From NCBI GenBank assembly GCA_019242435.1, contig JAFAVN010000017.1, positions 1-5,370 of the forward strand: a stretch of DNA of 5,370 nucleotides, given 5' to 3'. The notes beneath the pieces are model-generated. The model saw nothing but the letters and a program-made list of their open reading frames with translations, made no database searches and had not been told where the DNA came from. Shown in pieces: positions 1 through 5,368 of the stretch (positions within the stretch are counted from its first letter, which is position 1; each line of letters opens with the position of its first letter). A program made the position numbers and the translations under genes. The DNA comes from Verrucomicrobiota bacterium (GTDB lineage Bacteria; Verrucomicrobiota; Verrucomicrobiia; Chthoniobacterales; JAFAMB01).

Positions 1-296
1 ACGTGCCTTAGCGGGAGCCCGACTTTGGGGAAATCAAAGGTGACCCCCAGCTTTCCGAGGCTTGCCGCGAACGACTCAGGCCGACCTGCCTCCATAGCCG
101 CACAAAGTTCGCGGACAGCCAGATTATAAGCCGGAAGAGATGTTGGCAGATTGCGGTAGGCGAAATCCGCTCTTCGAACCGATGTCGCGAGAGAATTCGG
201 CGCTGCGCTCGGGTGAGTTGCACAAGCGCCGCAGCCAAACAACAGAAGCGCGGCGGAACCAATTGTTCGATTCAGGGTTTCAGGTTTACTCTTCAA
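1..296 (-). CDS. Putative lipoprotein, N-terminal part (runs off left edge)
   Basis: A minus-strand frame is open from a TGA at 300-302 to the window edge, giving 98 codons with no ATG near its beginning. The best start is TTG at 294-296. From it the product begins MKSKPETLNRTIGSAALLLF, followed by Gly21-Cys22. Lys2, Lys4 and Arg10 precede a short hydrophobic stretch (residues 11-21) that ends in a lipobox-like LFGC, so Cys22 would be the lipidated residue of an outer- or inner-membrane lipoprotein. Phe at -2 is not the usual residue. After a Ser/Ala/Pro linker, residues 44-98 look like a folded, partly helical domain (for example PAYNLAVRELCAAMEAG). I do not recognise the family with certainty; an exported alpha/beta-hydrolase-type protein is only a weak guess. 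No Shine-Dalgarno is visible, and the first codons lie in degenerate 7-bp repeats, so the exact start is uncertain. The gene is divergent from the permease. Confidence 0.6.
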   Translation of the reverse strand, partial: MKSKPETLNRTIGSAALLLFGCGACATHPSAAPNSLATSVRRADFAYRNLPTSLPAYNLAVRELCAAMEAGRPESFAASLGKLGVTFDFPKVGLPLRH

Positions 297-304
297 CGTT
301 CAAA
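263..304 (-). repeat. Degenerate heptad tract overlapping the lipoprotein start
   Basis: Read on the minus strand, TTTGAAC (304-298) and GTTGAAG (297-291) are consecutive heptamers. After a one-unit irregularity, TGAAACC, CTGAATC and GAACAAT continue with a 7-bp TGAA/GAA spacing down to about 263. The unit matches the clearer tract at 2391-2411. The tract covers the proposed TTG start and first codons of the lipoprotein gene, so repeat DNA may have become the signal-peptide n-region, or the true start may lie a few codons further in. Confidence 0.35.
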
Positions 305-320
305 CCGCTACGGTAGTTTG
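301..320. promoter_or_regulatory. Imperfect dyad upstream of the lipoprotein start
   Basis: A 20-bp imperfect palindrome has 5-bp perfect arms, CAAAC and GTTTG, around CGCTACGGTA; some inner positions also pair if G-T is allowed. It lies immediately upstream of the proposed TTG start and could be a regulator-binding site in the divergent promoter region. No conserved operator family is recognised, and a dyad this short can arise by chance. Confidence 0.2.
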
Positions 321-484
321 AGGTATCCGCTGCCCGCAAAAACTCGTCGTTCCCGATCGTTGCAGTCGTCCCGGATCAATTGTCGTCCACGTACAACCTT
401 CCAATTCTAACATAAACGAAGTTGACGCGTTTGATTTACTCGAGAGATTCTCACCCGCCAGAAACGTGAAGGTGAGTCACGAAC

Positions 485-501
485 GATTGGTATTACCGAT
501 C
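485..501. promoter_or_regulatory. 17-bp near-perfect dyad upstream of the permease gene
   Basis: GATTGGTA (485-492) and TACCGATC (494-501) are inverted copies around a single T, with one mismatched pair that would be a G-U wobble in RNA. The site is centred 48 bp before the permease ATG. GGTG at 471-474 and CACC at 501-504 can extend the pairing across an 11-nt bulge. The position suits a repressor operator or a 5'-leader hairpin. No matching regulator is encoded in the window, so the function is inferred only from position and symmetry. Confidence 0.3.
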
Positions 502-540
502 ACCGGCGAGTTTCCAAATTAAGCGGCGAACAGCAACGCG

Positions 541-2298
541 ATGAAATCGACTGCAACCCAACTCGGTGCTGCCGAAACCAGACGCTCATTTAGCTGGGTC
601 GATTTGCTCGTCTTCGCAGGCATTCTGGGCCTGCTTTGGAGTCTTTTGCAGTTCGGAGCCGGTATGCTGGTCCATTTCGATGCCGATTCTCAATCGCTTC
701 CTATAGCCACTGATATCCAGCACATCCCCTACTACGCCGGGCGAACCTTTCTGCGGATGTGGATAGCGTTTGGCTTCTCGCTCCTCTTCACGTTCGCCGT
801 AGGCTACGCCGCTGCCAAAAACCAGCTGGCTCGCGCGTTCATTCTCCCGTTTTTGGACATCATGCAGTCCATACCCGTGCTCAGTTTCCTCACGATAACG
901 GTGACGTTTTTTGTGGGTCTCTTTCCGGGAAGTCTTCTGGGTGTCGAGTGCGCCAGTCTCTTTGCCATTTTCACCGGCCAGGTCTGGAACATGACCTTCG
1001 GCTTTTATCATTCGATGGTTACTATTCCTCAGGACCTTCGCGAAGCCGCCACCAATTTCCGACTAACTCCCATTCAGCGATTCAGGAAACTTGAGGTCCC
1101 GGCTTCGATGCACAGCCTGATCTGGAACTCAATGATGTCTTTCGGCGGCGGGTGGTTTTTCGTCAGTGCCAGTGAAGCGATCACCGTCTTGGGGAAGGAC
1201 ATTCATTTGCCGGGACTCGGTTCATACATGGCTACGGCTGTAAGCAAGGGTGACAACTGGGCGGCGTTCTGGGCAATCGCCACCATGCTCGCCCTTATTC
1301 TGGGGACGGATCAACTCGTTTGGCGTCCCCTGCTCGTGTGGGCCGATAAATTCAAAATTGAACTGACGGAATCAGCCCATCCTCCAACCTCCTGGTTTTA
1401 TGATTTGCTCCGAAGAGCGTATATTTTTGAGTGGCTCGGGGAGCACGTACTGATTCCGCTCGAATCGTTCTATACCGATCTTCAGATCAAGATTCTGGCA
1501 TGGCAGAGGGAGAGACCCGCCAGGCCAAATCATACCGGCAAACAGGTTTGGCGGGTCATCGGCATTGTCCTTCTGCTGGCGCTGCTTTGGGAAGTTGTCT
1601 TGGGCGTCATGGCCGGGTTCGACGCGGTATATCAGCACGTTTCGCTGAACGATATTCTGAGAATTTTCGGCCTCGGGTTCGTGACGTTATTACGAGTGTT
1701 AACCGTCACCATCTTAGCGACCCTGATCTGGACACCAATCGGCGTCTGGATCGGTTTAAAGCCGCGGGCAGCTAGGATCGCCCAACCATTGGCTCAGGTC
1801 TTCGCCTCGTTTCCGGTAAACATGACCTTCCCCTTAGTGGTCGGTCTGTTCATCCGTTTTAACATCGACATGAATTGGGGTTGCATTTTCCTGATCGCGA
1901 TGGGCACCCAATGGTACATTTTGTTCAATGTGATCGCGGGAGCGATGGCCATTCCGAATGATTTGAAGGAAGCGGCAAAAAGCTTCGGTCTCAAAGGATG
2001 GCCTCTTTGGAAGACTTTGATTCTGCCGGCAATATTTCCGTTTTGGATTACAGGCGCTTGCACCGCTGCGGGCGGTGCCTGGAATGCAACCATTGTGGCA
2101 GAAGTTGCAGACTGGGGTGAGCACCACTTAAAAGCAGTCGGACTCGGGGCCTTCATAGCGGACGTCAGCCAAAAGCCAGGCGGAACGCCCCTGTTGATCA
2201 CCGGAACTGCCGTAATGGCAATTTTCGTGGTGGTAATAAATAAGTTCGTCTGGCGGCGATTATACAGTTACGCCGAGCACCGCTTCCATCTCGATTGA
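541..2298 (+). CDS. ABC transporter permease, duplicated two-domain type (anion / NitT-TauT-like)
   Basis: The 585-residue inner-membrane protein carries two binding-protein-dependent permease domains in one chain. About twelve hydrophobic segments are visible, six in residues 19-262 and six in 336-572, separated by a charged linker (about 263-335) containing an amphipathic stretch. Each half has the cytoplasmic EAA loop that docks on the ATPase. In the second half it is canonical (EAAKSFGLKGWPLWKTLILP, 477-496). In the first half (168-187, EAATNFR...LEVP) the conserved Gly is Arg. This arrangement matches the duplicated permease component of ABC anion transport systems (the COG4986 type), related to nitrate/sulfonate/taurine importers; the actual substrate cannot be read from the sequence. 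An in-frame TAA at 520-522 and no alternative start codon between it and 541 fix the ATG, although no Shine-Dalgarno precedes it. No ATPase or solute-binding protein is adjacent within the window. Confidence 0.93.
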   Translation: MKSTATQLGAAETRRSFSWVDLLVFAGILGLLWSLLQFGAGMLVHFDADSQSLPIATDIQHIPYYAGRTFLRMWIAFGFSLLFTFAVGYAAAKNQLARAFILPFLDIMQSIPVLSFLTITVTFFVGLFPGSLLGVECASLFAIFTGQVWNMTFGFYHSMVTIPQDLREAATNFRLTPIQRFRKLEVPASMHSLIWNSMMSFGGGWFFVSASEAITVLGKDIHLPGLGSYMATAVSKGDNWAAFWAIATMLALILGTDQLVWRPLLVWADKFKIELTESAHPPTSWFYDLLRRAYIFEWLGEHVLIPLESFYTDLQIKILAWQRERPARPNHTGKQVWRVIGIVLLLALLWEVVLGVMAGFDAVYQHVSLNDILRIFGLGFVTLLRVLTVTILATLIWTPIGVWIGLKPRAARIAQPLAQVFASFPVNMTFPLVVGLFIRFNIDMNWGCIFLIAMGTQWYILFNVIAGAMAIPNDLKEAAKSFGLKGWPLWKTLILPAIFPFWITGACTAAGGAWNATIVAEVADWGEHHLKAVGLGAFIADVSQKPGGTPLLITGTAVMAIFVVVINKFVWRRLYSYAEHRFHLD

Positions 2299-2301
2299 CC
2301 A

Positions 2302-2394
2302 ATGTCACGGGTGAGCGAACTGGGGGAGCTGAACAAAACCGCAATCTTCAAACAAATGGTGAGCAATCACTATTCGCGGAACCGCGGACCTTGA
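2302..2394 (+). CDS. Small ORF directly after the permease (doubtful)
   Basis: An ATG three bases after the permease stop opens a 30-codon frame (MSRVSELGELNKTAIFKQ..., ending ...NRGP). Its TGA (2392-2394) lies inside the first TTGAACN repeat unit. The spacing would suit translational coupling to the permease. It lacks its own Shine-Dalgarno, has no membrane segment or recognisable motif, and does not resemble the beginning of an ABC ATPase (no beta strand leading into a Walker A). It could be a real small protein, the degenerate head of a lost downstream gene, or chance. Confidence 0.15.
   Translation: MSRVSELGELNKTAIFKQMVSNHYSRNRGP
2357..2388. terminator. Two small hairpins between convergent genes (possible termination region)
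   Basis: Two adjacent stem-loops lie in the gap between the plus-strand permease and the minus-strand oxidoreductase. The first is TGGTGA-GCAA-TCACTA (2357-2372), 6 bp including one wobble with a GNRA-type loop. The second is TTCGCG-GAAC-CGCGGA (2373-2388), 6 bp including one wobble. Neither is followed by a T-run on either strand, so classical Rho-independent termination is not supported. Their place between converging genes is the only reason to call them a termination region. Confidence 0.25.
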
Positions 2395-2411
2395 ACATCG
2401 AACCTTGAACC
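2391..2411. repeat. Short tract of 7-bp TTGAACN repeats
   Basis: Three consecutive heptamers are ttgaaca (2391-2397), tcgaacc (2398-2404) and ttgaacc (2405-2411). They sit in the convergent gap just beyond the small hairpins. Related degenerate heptamers occur on the minus strand at about 263-304. Such TTGAAC-type heptads recall intergenic repeats I associate with some Verrucomicrobiota genomes, an association from memory rather than a search. No function is evident. Confidence 0.6.
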
Positions 2412-2442
2412 TCCCATGCTGTATCGGGACAAAGTCCCTTTC

Positions 2443-3408
2443 TTAAGGAACAAGGACCGCTTTCGCTTTGATTTTGCCCTCAGCGATATCGCGATAAAGC
2501 CTAGGACCTTCCTCCAGCGAGAAGATTTCCAGATTTGGCGGAGGATAGAGACCGGACTCGAAGCCGGCGGTTAACTGATGCAGAATTTTGGCGGTCTCGT
2601 CAAAACTCAGTTTGAGCGAATCCACGCCGATCAGCCTCGATTCGTTGTGGTAAAAGTCGACGAGATTAAAGCTAACTCGGGGCTCGGGACTTGAACTGAT
2701 CGCCACCTGCCGTCCGCGCCAGGCCAGGGCACCGAGGCATTTTTCAAACATAGCTCCACCCACCAGGTCAAACACCACATCCGCTCCTCGCCCGTCGGTT
2801 ATTTTTCGCGCGCCGGTGGCGACGTCGGTCGTCTGAAGGTCGATCCAATCATCGACCGGTAAGGCGGCTGCAGAAATATCGACGGCCTGTCTGGCGGTAC
2901 CAATCACGCGAGCTCCGATCTTGTGGGCGATGCGTGCGGCGGCGCTCCCGACCGCTCCCGTGGCCCCAAGGATAAGCACCGTCTCTCCCGTTTGAATTTG
3001 GGCGGCATTGACCAGCGCAGCCCAAGCCGTCAAATAGGCTACGCCAATCCCCGCCGCTTGTTCAAAGCTGAGATTTTTCGGTAACGGACTGACCGCAGTG
3101 GCAGGGACCGCCAGATACTCCGCGTGGCTACCATCACGGCCGAACCCGAGGTTGCCACCCGAACCGAAAACCGATTGACCCAGAAGTTCATCCGGTCCCT
3201 TAACGATCGTACCGGCAAAATCGCGGCCAGGAATCCGCGGAACTGTGGTTTCATGCATTTTACCTTGCACGTTTTTAACGTCGCTCGGATTGATAGCAGC
3301 AGCCTTGACTTGTATCAGAACATCCCCCGCTGCCGGAATTGGCAGCGGGACTTCTTCGACGCGCAAATTATCCAAACTGCCAGTCTGATGAAACTTTAGT
3401 GCTCGCAT
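2443..3408 (-). CDS. Zinc-independent MDR-family NAD(P)H:quinone oxidoreductase-like protein
   Basis: This cytoplasmic medium-chain dehydrogenase/reductase has 321 residues from the ATG at 3406-3408, a normal length for quinone-oxidoreductase/enoyl-reductase members. Residues 25-100 form the GroES-like domain with the hallmark INPSDVK (39-45) and GRDFAG (61-66). Residues 143-154 hold the nucleotide-binding turn LILGATGAVGSA, followed by VIGTAR (168-173), whose Arg favours NADPH. GADVVFDLVGG (208-218) is the usual strand near the cofactor. The Cys ligand of zinc alcohol dehydrogenases is replaced by the NPSD segment and there is no structural-zinc cysteine cluster, so no zinc is expected. The likely reaction is NADPH reduction of a quinone or an activated double bond; the substrate is unknown. 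A GTG at 3427-3429 would add seven residues (MCDIFKQ), but MRALKF is the family-like beginning. The gene follows the porin on the same strand by 69 bp and may be co-transcribed. Confidence 0.92.
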   Translation of the reverse strand: MRALKFHQTGSLDNLRVEEVPLPIPAAGDVLIQVKAAAINPSDVKNVQGKMHETTVPRIPGRDFAGTIVKGPDELLGQSVFGSGGNLGFGRDGSHAEYLAVPATAVSPLPKNLSFEQAAGIGVAYLTAWAALVNAAQIQTGETVLILGATGAVGSAAARIAHKIGARVIGTARQAVDISAAALPVDDWIDLQTTDVATGARKITDGRGADVVFDLVGGAMFEKCLGALAWRGRQVAISSSPEPRVSFNLVDFYHNESRLIGVDSLKLSFDETAKILHQLTAGFESGLYPPPNLEIFSLEEGPRLYRDIAEGKIKAKAVLVP

Positions 3409-3429
3409 TTGCTTGAATATGTCACACAC

Positions 3430-3439
3430 TCTCGCGAGA
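3430..3439. promoter_or_regulatory. Perfect 10-bp palindrome upstream of the oxidoreductase
   Basis: TCTCGCGAGA is fully self-complementary. It lies in the short gap between the porin stop and the oxidoreductase start, centred about 26 bp before the preferred ATG and directly abutting the alternative GTG codon. It could be a binding site for a dimeric regulator or half of a processing hairpin. No -35/-10 pair is convincing here, so regulation is a suggestion only. Confidence 0.25.
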
Positions 3440-3477
3440 AGCCTGCAGCATGTTTGCCCGACTGTGAGATATTCAGG

Positions 3478-4995
3478 TTAGAACGTGTAACTCATCCAGG
3501 CAGAAAAATAGTCGACGTCCTTGGTCCCAAGCTGGTTATCCGTAAGGAATGCTCCCCGAAAGAAATGATAGTAGCTTAACGAGACCGACAGGTGCCTTCC
3601 TATTTGCTGGCTAATTAAGAGCTCGGGTGACCAGCCCACATAGCGCTGGCTATTCGTCGTGCCGGAAAGGATTAAAAATCCTGGAGTGTTATATAATCCA
3701 TCAGCGGTATCCTCCCGCCAGACAAATAAGGCCTTCAGATAAACACCCAACGTTGACGTAGGATGCAAGTCGAGCTCGGGTTGCAAAATGATTGCATTTG
3801 CCGGTCCCACCTGCCCAACCAAACCCCCGCCGTAATAGTAACCGGCCGGAAACATCGCGTTGAATGTTTCTAATCTCGACCCCTGCAGGCTAGAGCTACC
3901 GCTTGAGACCTGCAAACTACAAGCGACTCTCGGCGCCCCTGGAAGATTGAATAGTTTATACCCGGCATCAATGGCGACGCTGAATGCACTGATCTGCTTC
4001 CCGTCAAAGCTCCCAAATTGATAAACACCCAACAAGTTGAAATCGAGTCCATTGATGTGATGTGCCCTCCATAACCGTCCCCCGATCGACTGACGGACCT
4101 CGGTTCCAACTCCGGCATTAAAGTGCGCTCCATCATGATGGAACCCGATATAAAACAGATCCAAACCAATATTATTCAACGTCGCCGCCGTGGACTTCGT
4201 GGTAAGCGGATAAGTTGAATACACTCCCCAAACTGCCTCGTGACTCTGACTTGGGTTGTTATTAAAATAACCACTTCGGTCTTCGTCAGGCCACAACGCA
4301 AAGAGATCCACTCGAGCTTTAAGCCAGTTAAGAATCAGGCGCGCACCATCAAAACTTTGTTCAGTATTCGGACCCGCTCGTATCGCTATGAGCCGTTCAT
4401 CTCCCAAATCGATCATCTGTCGCCCGAGTCGCAGCGTAAACCAGCTTTTGTCGGCTAAAAGGTTGGTTTGAGGATAGCTGAAATCGGCGAAGGCTTGGTT
4501 AAAGTCGAGCCGTTTTCGATCGATCGGACGCGGCCCGGGCGATCGTCCCTCTTCCTCGGACGATTTGAATTGTACAAATGCTCGAAAAAGCGGGCCGAAA
4601 TGCCAATCGCTGTGCCACATCAAACGCTGCAGCCAATAGCCATGATTGTTTACCGATCCCAGGCCAAAGTTGTCGTTTTCGATGAACTCGTACTGCTCGC
4701 GAATATCGCCACCTAACGACACAAAATACAACGGTCCCCAGTCAAACAGCGGGATGTATTTGATCAGATCTAACGGCTCAGTTCGATTCGCCGGGTTAGC
4801 CAGGAAGCTGTAATCTTCGTCATAGCGCGAGAGAGTAAAAGTCGGTGTAACCGGGTAGCCTGAGATAACCGATCCCAGCTCGATAATATTCGCCTCGATT
4901 GGAGCGGTCTCACTAACGGCAGGCGGCGGCGCCGCTAAGCTCGGGATTGAGGCGAGCGGCGCGCTCAAAATGACCGCGAAGCGGTAAAAGACCAT
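3478..4995 (-). CDS. Alginate-export-family outer-membrane beta-barrel porin
   Basis: The 505-residue protein starts at the ATG at 4993-4995. It begins with a clear Sec signal peptide (MVFYRFAVILSAPLASIPSL, cleavage probably after Ala21 or Ala22) and ends in ...AWMSYTF, the terminal Phe expected of a barrel inserted by the Bam machinery. Family hallmarks of the Alginate_exp (AlgE-like) domain are in order: RYDEDYSFL (57-65), SLGGDIREQYE (93-103), LDFNQAFADFSY (163-174), LRLGRQMIDLGDERLIA (188-204) and RAGPNTEQSFDG (206-217). Beyond these come alternating hydrophobic/polar beta strands to the C terminus. AlgE itself (about 490 residues) conducts anionic polysaccharide across the outer membrane; in bacteria without alginate genes such homologues are probably general porins for anionic or sugar compounds. 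GAAGG (5004-5008) is 8 bp from the chosen ATG. In-frame GTG 5079 or ATG 5055 (AAAAGG 8 bp upstream) would give 533 or 525 residues but would bury the signal peptide behind a polar extension. Confidence 0.9.
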   Translation of the reverse strand: MVFYRFAVILSAPLASIPSLAAPPPAVSETAPIEANIIELGSVISGYPVTPTFTLSRYDEDYSFLANPANRTEPLDLIKYIPLFDWGPLYFVSLGGDIREQYEFIENDNFGLGSVNNHGYWLQRLMWHSDWHFGPLFRAFVQFKSSEEEGRSPGPRPIDRKRLDFNQAFADFSYPQTNLLADKSWFTLRLGRQMIDLGDERLIAIRAGPNTEQSFDGARLILNWLKARVDLFALWPDEDRSGYFNNNPSQSHEAVWGVYSTYPLTTKSTAATLNNIGLDLFYIGFHHDGAHFNAGVGTEVRQSIGGRLWRAHHINGLDFNLLGVYQFGSFDGKQISAFSVAIDAGYKLFNLPGAPRVACSLQVSSGSSSLQGSRLETFNAMFPAGYYYGGGLVGQVGPANAIILQPELDLHPTSTLGVYLKALFVWREDTADGLYNTPGFLILSGTTNSQRYVGWSPELLISQQIGRHLSVSLSYYHFFRGAFLTDNQLGTKDVDYFSAWMSYTF

Positions 4996-5003
4996 AGCCC
5001 AGA

Positions 5004-5008
5004 CCTTC
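5004..5008 (-). promoter_or_regulatory. Ribosome-binding site supporting the porin start at 4995
   Basis: GAAGG on the minus strand is 8 nt from the ATG at 4993-4995, and translation from there opens directly with the signal peptide. The competing upstream ATG (5053-5055) also has AAAAGG at 5064-5069 with 8-nt spacing, so the signal peptide decides rather than the ribosome site alone. The GAAGG lies within the right arm of the long inverted repeat and would be paired in the folded transcript. Confidence 0.45.
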
Positions 5009-5088
5009 AGGCCTGGGTTCGGGCTTGATCGTTCGTCCAATAACCATTCAGTCATACCGTTGGCCTTTTGCGTTGTCACCTCGGTCGC

Positions 5089-5098
5089 CCCTTAAGGG
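5089..5098. promoter_or_regulatory. Perfect palindrome CCCTTAAGGG in the inverted-repeat loop
   Basis: A 10-bp perfect palindrome, extendable to a CGCCC/GGGCG stem (5086-5100) around CTTAA, lies near the middle of the 102-bp spacer. It is about 10 bp upstream of the alternative GTG codon at 5077-5079. On the minus strand its AAGGGG could also act as a ribosome site for that GTG. It may be an operator or an inner hairpin of the folded leader. Confidence 0.25.
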
Positions 5099-5185
5099 CG
5101 GATTTCCATGCGAAGTCTTCCCAGGCCTGAAGACCTCTGGGCTATGATCTCTAGCCGATTCATGGCAAATCCGAAAATACCCAGA

Positions 5186-5368
5186 TCAATTATCAAACTC
5201 GCGATCCGAGGGTATACCGCGCTCTGATCCCGACAACGCGCTGCCGTCGCGGTGAGTGCCGCACAGCCTGTGGGTCAATACGTCCCGACGGTGTTGTATG
5301 GCCTGCCGGAGCCAGGCGGCGAGCTGGGCCCCAGCCATTGGCGCCAGCAAATACACCCACAGGAAACG
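5186..5368 (-). CDS. Probable aquaporin / MIP-family channel, C-terminal end (enters from right edge)
   Basis: A minus-strand frame is open from the right edge to the TGA at 5186-5188 and gives 60 residues, with no start inside the window. Its first 20 residues, RFLWVYLLAPMAGAQLAAWL, match the last membrane helix of major intrinsic proteins (WVY...P..GA.LAA), which follows the second NPA half-helix; the NPA motifs themselves would lie outside the window. A 40-residue hydrophilic tail follows, rich in Arg, His, Asp and Ser, longer than in typical bacterial AqpZ-like proteins. Members of the family pass water or small neutral solutes through the inner membrane. The gene precedes the porin on the same strand, with 190 bp between its stop and the preferred porin start, and that gap holds the inverted repeat. 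The assignment rests on one helix, so another polytopic membrane protein remains possible. Confidence 0.62.
   Translation of the reverse strand, partial: RFLWVYLLAPMAGAQLAAWLRQAIQHRRDVLTHRLCGTHRDGSALSGSERGIPSDREFDN

Larger units (their letters stand above)
4972..5167. repeat. Long imperfect inverted repeat between aquaporin and porin genes
   Basis: Core arms are 4989-5017 and 5120-5150, separated by 102 bp. In a minus-strand transcript all 29 bases of the downstream arm pair with the upstream arm: 13 perfect pairs, 4 more, a 2-nt bulge (GA), then 12 more, with three G-U wobbles in total. Pairing continues outward more weakly (12 of 17 positions between 4972-4988 and 5151-5167). The downstream arm carries the porin ribosome site and ATG. 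The structure follows the aquaporin stop by about 35 nt. It is not followed by a U-run, so it is not a standard terminator. It may be a translational control element, the ends of a small MITE-like insertion, or an inverted duplication of the porin start. Confidence 0.85.

Noticed and set aside
8..262. 84-codon minus-strand frame beginning with ATG
   Set aside because: It overlaps the TTG-initiated frame with the lipoprotein signal peptide in another phase, is rich in Arg/Ser/Leu without motifs, and looks like a shadow.
213..410. 65-codon plus-strand frame in the divergent gap
   Set aside because: Arg/Ser-rich composition, no motif or ribosome site, and it overlaps the start of the lipoprotein gene on the other strand.
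422..449. Promoter-like TTGACG (422-427) with GAGATT (444-449) before the permease
   Set aside because: The -35 is good but the -10 matches only three of six positions, so it was not listed as a feature.
586..1011. 141-codon minus-strand frame inside the permease gene
   Set aside because: Antisense to a well-supported membrane protein; its charged low-complexity composition is what the complement of hydrophobic codons produces.
1794..2201. 135-codon minus-strand frame inside the permease gene
   Set aside because: Antisense shadow of the second permease domain with no recognisable domain.
3124..3399. 91-codon plus-strand frame opposite the oxidoreductase
   Set aside because: Antisense to conserved MDR motifs; no motif or ribosome site of its own.
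5120..5150. Rho-independent terminator for the aquaporin gene
   Set aside because: The arm can form a GC-rich hairpin soon after the stop codon, but no U-run follows in the minus-strand transcript.
5144..5227. 27-codon plus-strand frame starting in the right copy of the inverted repeat
   Set aside because: Too short, and antisense to the aquaporin tail for part of its length; better explained as a by-product of the inverted repeat.
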